From Halichondria panicea (taxonomy: Eukaryota > Porifera > Demospongiae > Suberitida > Halichondriidae): a stretch of 64,000 bases of DNA. Below are positions 41,934-54,800 of the stretch, piece by piece. Position 1 is the stretch's first letter. The number at the start of each line of letters is the position of its first letter. The notes below the pieces were generated by a model, which made no database searches, was not told the DNA's origin, and worked only from the letters and a program-made list of their open reading frames with translations. The position numbers and the translations under genes were made by a program. The stretch covers positions 3,782,001 to 3,846,000 of the forward strand of contig NC_087381.1 in the NCBI RefSeq assembly GCF_963675165.1, read 5' to 3'.

Positions 41934-43592
41934 ATGACTTGGAGGCGTGGTGAGGCCGGATCCACACTAATTGATCGACCTAAAGACGCTCCTGTTCCAG
42001 ATTTCACGAATGGCAAGGAAAGGGCTATCCCTCTCTCTTCAATCTATGATCAGACTCAAGCTTTTAGGTTGAGGCGGGTATTCGAGACTATAGTCACGGT
42101 AGATCTACCTGCAACAAGTTCTCATCCAGGTATGCCCATAGGTGTGTATAAGAGTAGGGTTAAAAGCTAGTATAAAAAGATAATATAATAAAATTTTTTT
42201 ATACAGAGCTAAGTCCACCAGTCAAAAAAATACAAATAATGTATTCGAATGGTCAAAAGTTAAAGGTTGCAGAATATGCAAGACATCATGGCATTCGTTG
42301 TGCTGCAAAACGTTTTGGTATTCCTTCATCGAAGAAATTGACAAGGTACCATTAAAACCATCAAAACTTCTAAGAAAGAACAGAAAAGGCCAAGGACGAA
42401 AGGTCACCTATCCAAATCACGTTGAGGAAAAATTGAAGCAATGGATACTCGAAAAACGTGACGAGAGCTTCATTCCTGTAAGCACTACAATGATTAGAAT
42501 GAAGGCACTTTCGCTAATAAAGCCATACTTAAAGCATCTGATGGTTGGCTAAGAAGATTCTTGAGACGTAGTAATCTTGTTTTACGTGCCAGAACATCAA
42601 TGGCTCAAACTCTTCCTTCTGATTTGGAGAACAAAATTGCTCAATTCCGACAGGCTGTTTATGAAATGAGACTTAATGGCGACTTTGAGTATGACTTAAT
42701 TGCGAACATGGATGAAACTCCTGTTTTTTTTTTTACATGGTTCCTTCAAAGACAGTTGACACCAAAGGTAAAAGGAGTATTCGAGTTAGGACAACTAAGT
42801 CCGAAAAACAGCGCATCACTGCTGTTTTATCTTGTACGTAATCAGGCAAAATGCTCCCTCCTATGGTTATATTTAAAGGAAAAACGCAGCGAGTAATTAA
42901 GGATATCTCCAATTCTCATGGTGCAGTTGTTTCCTTTCAAAAGGAAGCGTGGATGGACGAGATGCAAATGATCAAATGGATCGACGATGTATGGATCAAG
43001 TATACTAAGAAAAGGTGCTCGCTGCTTATTCTCGACTCCTGCACCGCACATCTGACCATGCGTGTACAAGACTCATTCAGACTTTCAAACACGAGTGTAT
43101 TGGTTATTCCAGGTGGGTGTACATCAGTGCTCCAGCCACTAGATGTCAGTATCAATAAGCCAGTGAAGTCAGTTTTGCGGAAATGTTGGGAGACGTATAT
43201 GATAGAGCAAGTGGATACTAATGGGATATATCACATAGCATTAGCAAGCCGACAAAGCAACATCTTGTCAACTGGATTTGTGAAGCTAACGAAACGCTGG
43301 ACAGCAATCCCACGATTGTCAAGAAATCATTCCTCGTGACAGGAATATCTAACGCTCTAGGAGGACACAAAAGTGAAATGATCAGAGACAGTGTTGTTCA
43401 AAAAGAAATGGAGTTGAAATATTTGGAAGTGAGTCAATGGGCTATTGTTCTGAGAATCAAAGTGACAATGATCCGTTTTCAAGCTCTGATGAGTCAGCAT
43501 CTGATCATGATACGCCATTGCACAGTGATGATGATAGTGACTCTATCTGTTCACCTGACTTTGAACCCCTATCAGATATTGATTGTGACTGA
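41934..43592 (+). pseudogene. pogo/Tigger-type (DDE_1) transposase, frameshifted
   Basis: A first exon 41934-42129 splices in phase to 42207. Then come a pipsqueak-type HTH (KLKVAEYARHHGI, AAKRFGIPSS), a CENP-B-type HTH (KLKQWILEKRDESFIP) and the DDE domain: DLIANMDETP, LLILDSCTAHLT and LQPLDVSINKPVK, which supply the three acidic positions. An acidic tail (SDNDPFSSSDESASDHD) ends at about 43592. The reading frame changes at about 42350, 42545, 42730 (a 10-T run) and 42840, and again after 43200. It is a recognisable but inactivated transposase of the centromere-protein-B/jerky group. Confidence 0.85.
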
Positions 43593-44017
43593 AAACTGTA
43601 TAGGTACGTACCAGGTACATTCTTAATATTTATTCAAGCAATACTGTTACAAAGATGCAATACAGTGTTAGGCCACTCCAAGTGATACTCTGGTTTCTGG
43701 TCCTGAAGTTTTTCTAATTGCATGCGGGCGGGCGGCTTTTGTCATTATCAATTTCACCTTATGAATCTCATTATTTTTCAAAATTAATGAATATCATTAT
43801 CACACTATTTTGTACCACATGGACCATTCTGCGCATGCATATATATAGTAGAGATAGAAATCCAAGAATAAAATCTGATGCGGGCGGTGGACCAGAAACC
43901 AGAATATCACTTGGAGTGGCCTTATGATAAATGTGACAGTGAAAACTGTATAGGTACGTACCAGGTATACATTATTTTATTCAAGCAATACTGTTACAAA
44001 GATGCAATACAGTGTTA
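43588..44017. repeat. 80-bp direct repeat flanking a 251-bp MITE
   Basis: A block beginning ctgaaaactgtataggtacg and ending gatgcaatacagtgtta occurs at 43589-43670 and again at 43938-44017. Between them, 43671-43921 is a TIR element with ends ggccactccaagtgatactc and its inverse gatatcacttggagtggc-type right end. The direct repeat is far longer than a target duplication. Confidence 0.75.
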
Positions 44018-44020
44018 TGA

Positions 44021-44800
44021 TTAATTAATACTAACTAGCTTTAGGTCCATCAGATCAGAGTCCACCAGTACCATTTTCTTATCCAACAACAAATCAGACA
44101 ATTTATCAACCATTTTCTTCTTTGCCTTGAAGGTATAGATGCAGGGTACCGTATATCTTCTAATTTATCGGACAGCAAAAAATAATTATTTTGGAAATTG
44201 TCCGGGTATAATTGGAACAGATTTTTATAGAGCATGCAAAGTGTCTGGAATAATTAGAACAAGCAAGCAGCTGCATGTGAGCTAGCTAAGTTTAATAGAA
44301 CAGTGTGCGACTGAATAGTTGCACTAGCTATCTAAAACTAGCTCTCAAAGCTATCTAATTGCAGCACTCTAAGTCTTACACTTGCCGTCTATTCAACTTT
44401 TCAAGGGTATCGTCCGGATATTTAGAACAAATGTAATATTAAAGCACTGGAGTGTCCGTTGTATTAGAACAACGAAAATTGCCCAAAAGAGTGTCCGGGG
44501 TAATTAGAAGTGTCCGATAAATTAGAAGATATACGGTATTTCTAGTCCTCCTTGGAGAAGAACAGAACGTTGTCTTCTACCACTTTTTTCACAAGAAATG
44601 TAACCACCACGTTGAATAAAATGCCAGAATATTCGAGATAATTCCCTGGGCACATGTCCAATTACAGTGTCATTTTTAATAACACCAACTGCAAAAGCTA
44701 TCCTCTGGATTTCCATTTTCCTGTTTTGTCAACAGCTGTTCTCCTATTTGTGGATTCCACACATCTTTGTAGACATGGAACCCGCGTACACAACTTCTAA
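44021..44800 (-). pseudogene. HIRAN-like domain gene fragment interrupted by a MITE
   Basis: Minus strand, two pieces. The upstream piece (about 44540-44800) reads VYKDVWNPQIGE, then after a one-base shift AVGVIKNDTVIGHVPRELSR, FWHFIQRGGYISC and RRQRSVLLQGGLEIP. The downstream piece (44021-44146) reads YTFKAKKKMVDKLSDLL and stops at 44021. The 'NP-x-D-x-AV, IGHVPRELS' pattern resembles HIRAN domains, which bind DNA ends in helicases of the HLTF type; this is recognition, not a search result. The two pieces are separated exactly by the MITE at 44149-44536. Dead gene or fragment. Confidence 0.5.
44149..44536. mobile_element. TA-flanked MITE, 'TCCGGGTATAATTGG' family, copy C
   Basis: Ends ccgtatatcttctaattt and aaattagaagatatacgg are exact inverse repeats, flanked by TA at 44147-44148 and 44537-44538. 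Its interior matches copies A and B. It splits the HIRAN-like frame. Confidence 0.88.
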
Positions 44801-45885
44801 ACTGACAAAAAACATTTTAGCTGCAGAGCTGCACGAAAGTTGCAGAGCTAGCCTCGGCCTAGCCTCGAATCCAGGCCGTATTTTAATCGGCCTGGTCTCG
44901 AGGCTAGCCTCGGCCTGGAATCGAGGCCGTGTACATACCTTAAATGGGGAATATTCGTTCTAATTACTATGGGACACCCTAATACAAGGGACACTTCGAC
45001 TTTAACGTAATTTTTCTTGCTCTATTCCAAGGGACGTACACTGCAAGCCGTAACAATTTTTTTGTGTCCCGGTAATTCGGGTGAATACGGTATACATTAT
45101 TGCATTTGGGAATTGTCTTCTATTGTTGAATTTTGCCCATGCAATTGTCATGTACACTGTACCTGTACAATATATGACAGTCACATGTCATGTAGTGCCT
45201 TTCATTCTATACATGTAGGTGTACTAGCGCCTTGTTAACCCATTCACAAGTTTTAGAATAAATCTGTTTGATGATCCCATTCTCTAGTAACTCTAGTGTA
45301 TCTATTCACAAGGGAGTTGTGATAGAGTTAGCCTCGTCCCCCCGGCTAATGTAATGTTAAATAGAGCCTGGTATTCGTTGTCAGGGTTTCATTAGAAGTC
45401 ATGTAGCTACATGTACACTGTAAAATCTACTGAAGATAGATTTACTGACCATCTAGAGGCTAAGTGTGTCTATCTGCTAGGGTTTCATTCTTGTATTATG
45501 AGTGGTACGATAATAATGAGTTTACAATTACGTAGCAGCTTAGTATTAATTATGAGCACCCAGTCTAACTACTTTGGGTACGAGTCAGTATTATCATCGT
45601 AACACTTACTGTACATGTATGCAGGTACATACATTGTACATGTATATACTGTTACATAATACTTATTCATGTATTTAAAATATGCCTCAATGATGAATGT
45701 TCTGCTCCATGCACATGCACAGGGTTCTCAGTTATTTGGACCTCATAATATGGACAACTGTAGTGTTGAGTTTAAAGTGAGCTTCGATCTGTATGTTAAA
45801 TGTATATAAATTATACTGCATGTTCACATTGACCACCTATCATCGTGTACCTGTACCATGTTCACATGTATACATGTATGTATAG
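44801..45885. other. spacer between the transposon island and TRPA copy 2
   Basis: Contains a cluster of GCCTCG-ended hairpins at 44866-44930 and a degenerate element ending gaatacggtata near 45090. Homology to TRPA copy 1 begins at about 45838 (ctatcatcgtg). A possible replacement first exon lies at 45750-45776 (ATG, nine codons, then GTGAGC, phase 0), but nothing else supports it. Confidence 0.4.
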
Positions 45886-48800
45886 CCTTTGACTGATGAA
45901 GAAACCAATCACACCAATAGAGATCGTAGTGAAGAGTTCAAAATTATTGAAGAGGTAGGTAACTTTTTCGTGAGTCTAAAAATGTTTGTGTTGTGTTTGT
46001 GAATTTTTTAGTCAGAGTACTTAGTCTAGAGCACCCATGCCTCTTTTTGTTGCGAAATCAGTACCTGAAGAATTCTTTCGAAAATGACCCAGTCAATATT
46101 ATACATGTACATGTACTTGTAGTAACTTGTGACCCTTAATGAATGTACTCGTATACATACATGTACCGTCATGCTTTGTTACAGTACTCATAATTCTTCT
46201 TTAATTGTAAGCGACATACTTCTGGAGGAAGTCAGTCGGTTTGTCACGTACAGTATGTAATGTGAAACCTGCCTATTGTAGTCGCCCTATAAGCAGGCCA
46301 CCCTCTATAATACAGCACATGCACATGTACAAGTCATGCTGTGAATTTGCCATATCATAGGTAATTATCGAAGGTGAGGATAATATGTTGGACGATGTTC
46401 GAGAATGGCTAAGTCGCACCAAAGAAGCTGTCACATTAGCCAACGAAAAAGGAGCGACTGCACTGCATCTCGCAGCGTCTAGCTTTAGGATTGAAGTTGC
46501 AAAACTGCTGTTGGAGAATGGTGCAGGTAATGAACATGCATACTATTGCTCTGTGTGACGCGACAAAGGTCCCTGTGTTTTCTCCCCATTTTGTCAAGTA
46601 TAATTATAGTGGATGTACATGTGTCATGTATAGCGCTCACTAACATTTCTGCCATGAGCACTTCTTAGTATTTGTACATGCAAGTGCATTTATTAACATG
46701 TAACATAATAATTATGTGTCAGTCAAGTCCTAGCTGTACATTACATGTACATGTACTTATTCAGGTTTCATAATTATGTGATTTGATCACATTATGATAT
46801 TCACTGCAGATCATAGAATGGTTGACCAGGAAGAGAAAACAGTGCTACACTATCTATGTGCACTTCCCAGTGTGAAAAACATCACTGCGTTTTTCAAATT
46901 GCTCCAGGAGAAGTAAGAACATAACTGTTAAAATTTGTCAAGCTAATTAAGTTTTAAAGCTAGCCACGCTGCGGGATAGCTGGATGACTTAATTAAGTGA
47001 TGATGAATCATGAGCAATTATTGCACACATAATTACTGTGCAATAAACCGTTTAAACATGATTGCATTCGATGAATCTCATTGGGCCTGGCTGTAGGTAA
47101 CATGATCAGCAATGAACGTATACTGTACAGTTTGTTTTTCGTGTATACATGTACAGAACCAATTAATGTACATTGTACCCTGTATATTGATGCTACACAG
47201 TTCGTATCAATTTAATTCACAGGATTGATGTTAATGATGTTAAGGCCGGTGATGATGAAAACATGACGTCACTTCATTTTGCTGCTGAGAATGGTCATTT
47301 GGAGGTTGTCATTGAGCTTTTGAAAATGGAGGCTGACATGAAAGCTCGTGATGATATTGGAGACACACCTGTCCACAAGGCCGCAGAGGCAGGACAGACC
47401 AAGTAGGGGAACTTGTACACTGTCCAAATTTGTTCTAGTTTTTAAAAAAAAGTTGTTTGAAAAAGTGCAATGCTGTAACGCACAGTTAGTAGCTATAATG
47501 TAGTATAGCAAAATAGTGGCCATTGTTTTTCAAGTCTGTCAAACAGAGATGCTTATAATTATAATGAAAGCACCGCGGGTGCTGATGCCTCGGTGGATGT
47601 GCCAAACGTACAGTACATCCAGTCTAGAGAGTAGAATACCACAATAGGTGAGTAGTTGTATTTATAAATGTATCTCGATTGATCAAGATTGGAACATTTC
47701 TAAGAAATTAGTGCTGATATCATTGTACAGGTGAATAAATATAAGCTACAACATTATGCAAAAATATTTCCCCAAAAGTTGTTGTAGTGGGAAATCATTT
47801 TAGGTGAAAATGGGATGATCGTAAAAGTAATGTGTGTAACATCAAGTATTTCTGGACAAAATGTTCTTATCAAAAGTTGACAATTTATTCAATCTTATGT
47901 AATTTTTGGACCTTAGCCGTAAGATCTTTTTCAAATCTCTTCCTTACCGAAACGGCACTAAAAACTAGCGATTTTGAGCACTGCGGAGGATGTGTAGATA
48001 GCAACATCGAACCTTTCATAAGATTAGCCAAACTTGTTGTGACTAAGTTCCAAACCTTAGCCGGAAACCGTTGGCCTTTTCTCTCCCTAACCGATTGCCA
48101 ACTACACGTATAACAATTGTTTACTGTTTTTATTAATCACCACAAACCCACCACCTTATGTTGTCATGGAAATTTTTTGGATATGTTGTGCTTATTTAAT
48201 CACCTACACAATGGTATCAGCAGATTTTCTTAGAAATGTTCCAATCATAAGATATTTACATTTAGTGCAACTAACATGTACAGTACTCGCACATTAAATT
48301 TTGTGGTATTCTACTCTCTAGACTGTACAATTATGACATAAAACTACTACGTGTAGCTATTGCTAATACACATGATATCATGATCGATGACCGTTGATTT
48401 TTTTTGCTGCATGCAGACAGAATCACAGGGAAAGTCGAAGATGATTGACCATGATTGTTGCTAAAAAGGATACCAAAAGTATAAAACTAATGGCTGCTCT
48501 TGCAGCTCTCTTCTCACCCTTGCAGCAACACCAATAGCCGTTCTAGTGCAGAGCTAAGTAGAGTAGCAACACTTCATGGACAACGCATTCTTCTGAAAAG
48601 GCTGCAATGGCATTCCTATTATTTTGCAAATCCACGAATTAAAATGACTAGAAGCCTAGATAGAAACTCGATTACTACATGTAATTAATTCTTGAACAGC
48701 TGTAGCAGTCTACACACACACACACACAAACACACTACCGTGTACCTCGCTTGCGCATGCACACCGAGGCATAATTATGTAGTGTGGTGCTAACTGCTGA

Positions 48801-51800
48801 CCAATAATGTACGTATGTATCCACTCGTAGAGTTCTGAAAGTGTTCTTCAAGAAGGATGCCTCATGTGCCACACTTTCTGGCTACAATGATGAGACCCCA
48901 TTGCATAATGCTGTGTATGGGGGACACATAGAAACCATCAAGTTTATCCTAGAGCACAAACCCAATGTCAATACCAGGTGAGTATCTTGCTCTGTCAGCA
49001 CAGGCCGTGGGCCAATAAACATTGAGCACCCAGCACTAGTGGCACACACTCATACATACACTGTGCATATACATGTAAATGCACTTGCAATAACCATAGA
49101 TTGAAAAGGAAGGGGATTGGAAACGCAAATTTTTGCGTGAAACACTCCGCGTTATAGGGCGTGGCTAAAACTACAAAGGGATTATTTTATAATCAGCATG
49201 CTCATTACCTGTCTTGGCTGCCATACAATGTGCTGTACATAGAAATGGTGAAATTGATCACTTTTAATGTTGAATATTTTAAAAAGTAAAGAGAATATAG
49301 CTCTAAAAGGTCGACTAAGCAACGCAACCACTATCACTAAACAAATAAATGCTATAAAAGAAGGAATAGCCCTTACTATGAAGTCGTGAGAGGTCAAGGC
49401 CCGTGGTGTGTCTAAAAGTATACTAAAGCAGTTTGAAGGACTATACTGCAAACGTTTATGAACAGTAAAGCTTATCCATGGCATAAAACCATTCTATATA
49501 GCACTTAGATACATAATAACCAAGTCAAGCAATGTCTTTTGCTGTTTAGGCTTCGCAGCAGGGAAAGAGAAAAGTTGACATGGAGTAATTCAAGCTATAC
49601 TTAACAAAACTAAAAACAGAGTAAAGACAGCGGACTTAGACAAGTTAGAGCTTGTCAGTGGTGTAAACTTACTTCTCTAGAGTAACCTCCCAGCGTCTGA
49701 GTGATCGCTAGTGCATAGGAGAGCTAGAAACAGTTGAAATACAACCAGAGTACGGTCATAACAAAAATAATTGCGAGCGCGAAATCATAACGCAGAGTGT
49801 TTCAACCATTTACACAGGGAGGCCTGGTCGTTTCCAATCCCCTTCCTTTTCAATCTATGCAATAACATACTATTCAGTCTCTACATGTGCTGTATAGACA
49901 TGTATGTACATATACATGTATCAATTACATTACCTGTAAGTAACTTATCTGGGTCAGTTACCGTTGCAAGCTAGGTGTTTGTTGGGTCGTAGCTTATCAG
50001 GTTTTCTCACTTTTTGTAGGCTCATGCATGCAGTGATTATCTATAACCTTAATTGTCACAATTTTCAGCACTAGCCTGAACACTATTTTGCTTCTGCCAC
50101 ATACATGTACATGCATACATTACAGGTCCACTAATGATGAAACTCCTCTCCATTTGGCAGCGATTGAAGGGAGCATTGAAATTGCCCAGCTTCTTCTCGA
50201 TGAAGGTGCTGAGGTCAACCCTCCTTCCAACAAGAAATTTACAGTAAGATGTGTGATTACGTAAATGTATAATAACTGATAATTCACCTGCACACGGGTA
50301 GTGATGTAAGACCTTGATTGTTGGTTAGTGCTTGTACAGCCAATTTATTAATACATGGCGCCATTCAATTACCTGGACTGTTAAATGAATGTAATTTTGT
50401 ACAAGCAAATTTACCTATAATATATAGACATTGTACATGCATGTACCTACTGTGTACGTGCTAGCCTCGTCCCCAGGCCTAGTTGTCTCTATTATAACTC
50501 TAGGTCGCCAACTAGGCCTGGTAAAGATTTTATATGATCGTGCCTGTCATGTTGGTAAACTGTATCGTAAAACATGTTGTAAAACTAGTTGTGCGTGGCT
50601 TATAACCTTACCAAAACCACTGCACTGAGAGCTAGCTATAGCTACCGTAGCTTTATAAACTAAGACCATGCATATGCTACCTCTAGTGTCAGAAGGCACA
50701 TATAGATCCTTAATATCCAGATGTTAAAAACATATTCCAGAACTTGGCATGTACATGTAGCATTAACTTGAGACAACTCGACCTGGGACGAGGCTACATG
50801 TACATATGTGTGTACATGGCGTGCTTTCAACTTGGTGTGGCAGTCTAATCATGATGTTCCAATCTCTCCTCCAGAAATCTCCCTTCCACAAGGCTGCTTT
50901 CTACGGTCAAACAAAGTTGGCAATCTTTCTTCTGGAGAAGAATGCTGATGTCAGCAATGCAGCATTCAGAGATGTCATCTCCGAGGGCTATGAGTAAGTC
51001 TATTATAATTTTACTTAAGTAAGTAGTTAATGTTGTGTGCTTCAGGACCATTGCTAAGGCAATCATTGAAAAGCACCAGTGGCCACTCGCTCTTCGTGGG
51101 AGATACAAACGCCGGGGAAAGTATACGACAGCTTTGAGGGAACTGATTGTGAAAATGCCAGGTATTGTGATATAAGACCTATTCGTATGTGTATGTACGA
51201 TGTACATGTAGCTTGCTGTGTGCATGTACATGCATGCACATGTACTGTAGCTTTTATGTTATTAACAACAAACCATTTTTAATACACATGCATGCTTTAC
51301 AATTGTCAATGCTTTCTTCAGCTGTTGCAGAGCAAGTGCTAGATCACTGTATCGTTGAAAGTGCTGACAACAATGTTCATGAAGACACTAACTACAGCGT
51401 TGTTTACAACTATGAGTTCCTCGAAGATGTTCACGAGGGCTCTGGCTCTACGTAAGAATAATTACACACCTGGCTTACATGTATAATTGTATATACATTT
51501 CTACCGGTACATGGTATAATTATACAGTACATGTAAGTTTTTAAAGCTAGTGAAGTCCACTCTAGACCACTTTAAGTGTGATGCAGTTACAATAATTATA
51601 ATTACATGTATTATCTCACTGAAGACACTGAAGTACACATGTAGTTGTTCGAAAATAGAAAATAGAGTTTTGCCATTATTTTTATTACTTTCTCTTTTAC
51701 AGAGAAGTCTCAGAGGTGAGGACAAAGAATATAGTGAAATCTGACGAAGCAGATAGTGGGGGGAAGAAAAAGAAGACACATAATACTCATGGTTGCAGCT

Positions 51801-54800
51801 ATGAAGAAATTTGTGGCAGAGACTCTCCTCCCACTTGGGGTCCTTCTGCATTCAGCAAGGAAAAACATCCTCTGCAAATCATGGTACAGTTAGCCTCGAT
51901 TATCCAAACCCCTGAATTCTCGATTATCCAGATGAAAGATTCGGCCACATTTAATAGCAAACACGTACAGTACTTGCACATGCGATTTAAGTGTCCACGT
52001 GGTTGAATAAGTGTACTAGCTGTCTGAAAATGCATGTTCTATGCTTTGTGATTGCAGGTAGATCGAAAAGAGTTAAAACTGTTGAAACATCCAGTTGTCG
52101 GCTCTCTACTTCATTACAAGTGGAATAAATTTGGGTTGATTGGGTACATTGTCAATCTACTGACCTACGCCGTGTTCCTATCTCTGCTCACTGCTTTTGC
52201 CCTGCTAGTACCCAACCCACAGTCTCCTCAGTGTAAGCGCTGGGTACTCGTGTCATTGTGTAATGCAGCAGAGGCACTATAATTATGATTGTACATGATA
52301 ATGTTTATATTCTAGTCAATATTATTTTGTGAATACAAGTGCATCTACATGTACGTATTGGCATGTATAATATTGCATAATTATAGTACAACATTTTAAT
52401 GTACATTGTAACTGTGTTGTAAAGTTTGTATTTATTCTGCAGGTGTGAACAGCACAGTGCTTACAGAAAATGGAACATTGGTCTACTGTCCATTAAGTGA
52501 TATATTTTGATAAGGCCTGTATGAAGTTTATACTACACGTATTTGTACTGCAGGTATTAACAGCACAGTGCTTACAGAAAATGGAACATTGGTCTCCTGT
52601 CCATGTAAGTGAGAGTACAATGTACGTGCACACTAGAAGGTACACATATACTATATATAAATGAAAGCACCGGAGCCAGAGAGATACATGCTGTGCAGAC
52701 GTCACACGCACAAATTTGACCTACACCACCATTAGAGTACTTGTGAACTCCTCGCAGCCTTTAAAACCAGTATCTCTGGCTCCTAGTGAGTGAGGTGTTC
52801 TTGTTTAGTGTGTGGTGTGACGCTAAACAGGAACACCTCTTTAGGGCCAAGATACAGGCTGTGCAACTCAACTAGGCACCCAGATATGACTAGCCTCGAT
52901 TCCAGGCCGCGAAGAGAAAGGCGGCCTGGTATACTTTGTATGCACATGCGCGAAATAATTGACAGCAATTTCATCATACAAATTGTAAAAAAACGGACAA
53001 AGTTACAAAAAGGATAATTATGACAATGTGACCACAATGGCAGCTTTCAGAGACACTAATCAAAGTAAATAATTATGCTGCAGCAGTGTTGCTTGTTCTA
53101 GCTCTGTTTATCTAAGAGGCAGTTCAAGAAGGCCTCCCAGACAGCTAGAGCTGCCAGCTAGGAAGAGTGGTGGACTAATACATCAGTAGATCATTAATGA
53201 ATAACTTCCCGAGTGTCGAGTTAAAGCTTGCATTCAGGAGTGATCATTAGCTTCTTGATCTTCAGCAATGACTTCCTGTCGAACATAAAGGCAGAAGACT
53301 TGCCTGGTCCATATTACCACAACCTCATCACGTCAGGGGACCCACAGGAACACATGCTTTTCCCCTAACATCTGTAGACTTGGCTTGATACAATAAAGGG
53401 CGTAAGAACTCAGTTATCTTTGCACAATACTTCTATGTAACTTTACGCTCTCAACAACAACCCCGCAATAACCACGCCCATTATTGGCCGGCTTCTTCCG
53501 GTTGTTCCTGTTTAGTGGCCCTACATGTGCATATGCACATCGAGGCATAATTATAGTGTATCAATTAGCATGCATGTAAAATTAATTAATGCAATGCATA
53601 AATTATTATAATATGAAGCTGTGTGTAGCCTCCCCACTGTGCAATTAATGTCATTTTCTCCATGTAAATTAGTCAAGCACTATATTTATCTTGCAGCTAC
53701 TACAGATGAGTTAAAGGCATTTATCATTGCATCATCGGCTATTGTACTGCTCTTGGCTTTAGCTCGGTTTTTCTTTGAGATAATCCAGCTCTACACCAAA
53801 AGATTGTCTTACCTTACTGACTGGATTAACTGGGTAGAAGTCATTCAATATGTCACTACAATAGTATTTGTGGTGGTGTATAATACGGACAATTTCTGTG
53901 TCTTGAACTGGCAGTGGCAAATTGGAGTGATTTCCATATTCCTTGGGTGGATTAATCTCATCGTGTTTTTTTCAAAGCTACCGTTTGTAGGGATTTACGT
54001 TCTCATTTTGATTAAAATTTCCATTACCTTCTTCAAGATGCTGCTCTTGACCATGCTGTTGATAGTGTCCTTTGGGATACCATTCTTCATGGTTTTCTTT
54101 GACGCGAATGCCATTGTAAGTCATTGTACGTGCATAATGTATATGTAGAGCTTTTTATGGTTTGCACATTTGCACTTACATAGCTTTAATCATTACAGCG
54201 TTCTCCATTTTCGGATGTTCCCCGATCGTTGCTGAAAGTGATGACCATGACAACTGGTGAGCTGGACTATGACACAATTTTTCGTCTGGACCCGTCTGGT
54301 GGAAGTGATGATGCAGAAGAAATACGTTTCCCTCCGATTTCATTTATTCTCTGGATCATGTTCATCATACTAATGCCAATTATCCTTACCAACATGTTGG
54401 TATGTTCGTTCGTACTGCTTGTTCTAAACGGAACGTTACGTTATCAAATTAACGTTTCTGTTTGCCACAAATACAAATGTAGTAGCAATGTGTTTTCCAC
54501 TCTATGCAGTATGGAGACAGTTTTTTTCTTCTTATTCTCACAGACTAGTTTAGCAGTCGGTGACACTGAGGAAGTTCAGAAGGAAGCACAACTGCAAAAG
54601 CTTGCACTACAGGTAAGCCAAATGGAAAGCACGTAAAGGTGCTGTTGCCTCGGTATGACTAAGATTAGATTACCTCACCTTGCATGCGCAGTGTGAGTCG
54701 TGTGCACCATGAAATTAATGTGTATTCGTATTTATTATTGCAGCATTTTGCTGGTTCCTAGCTGTCTTACTTAATTATAATTATGCTAGTGCTTATGCTT

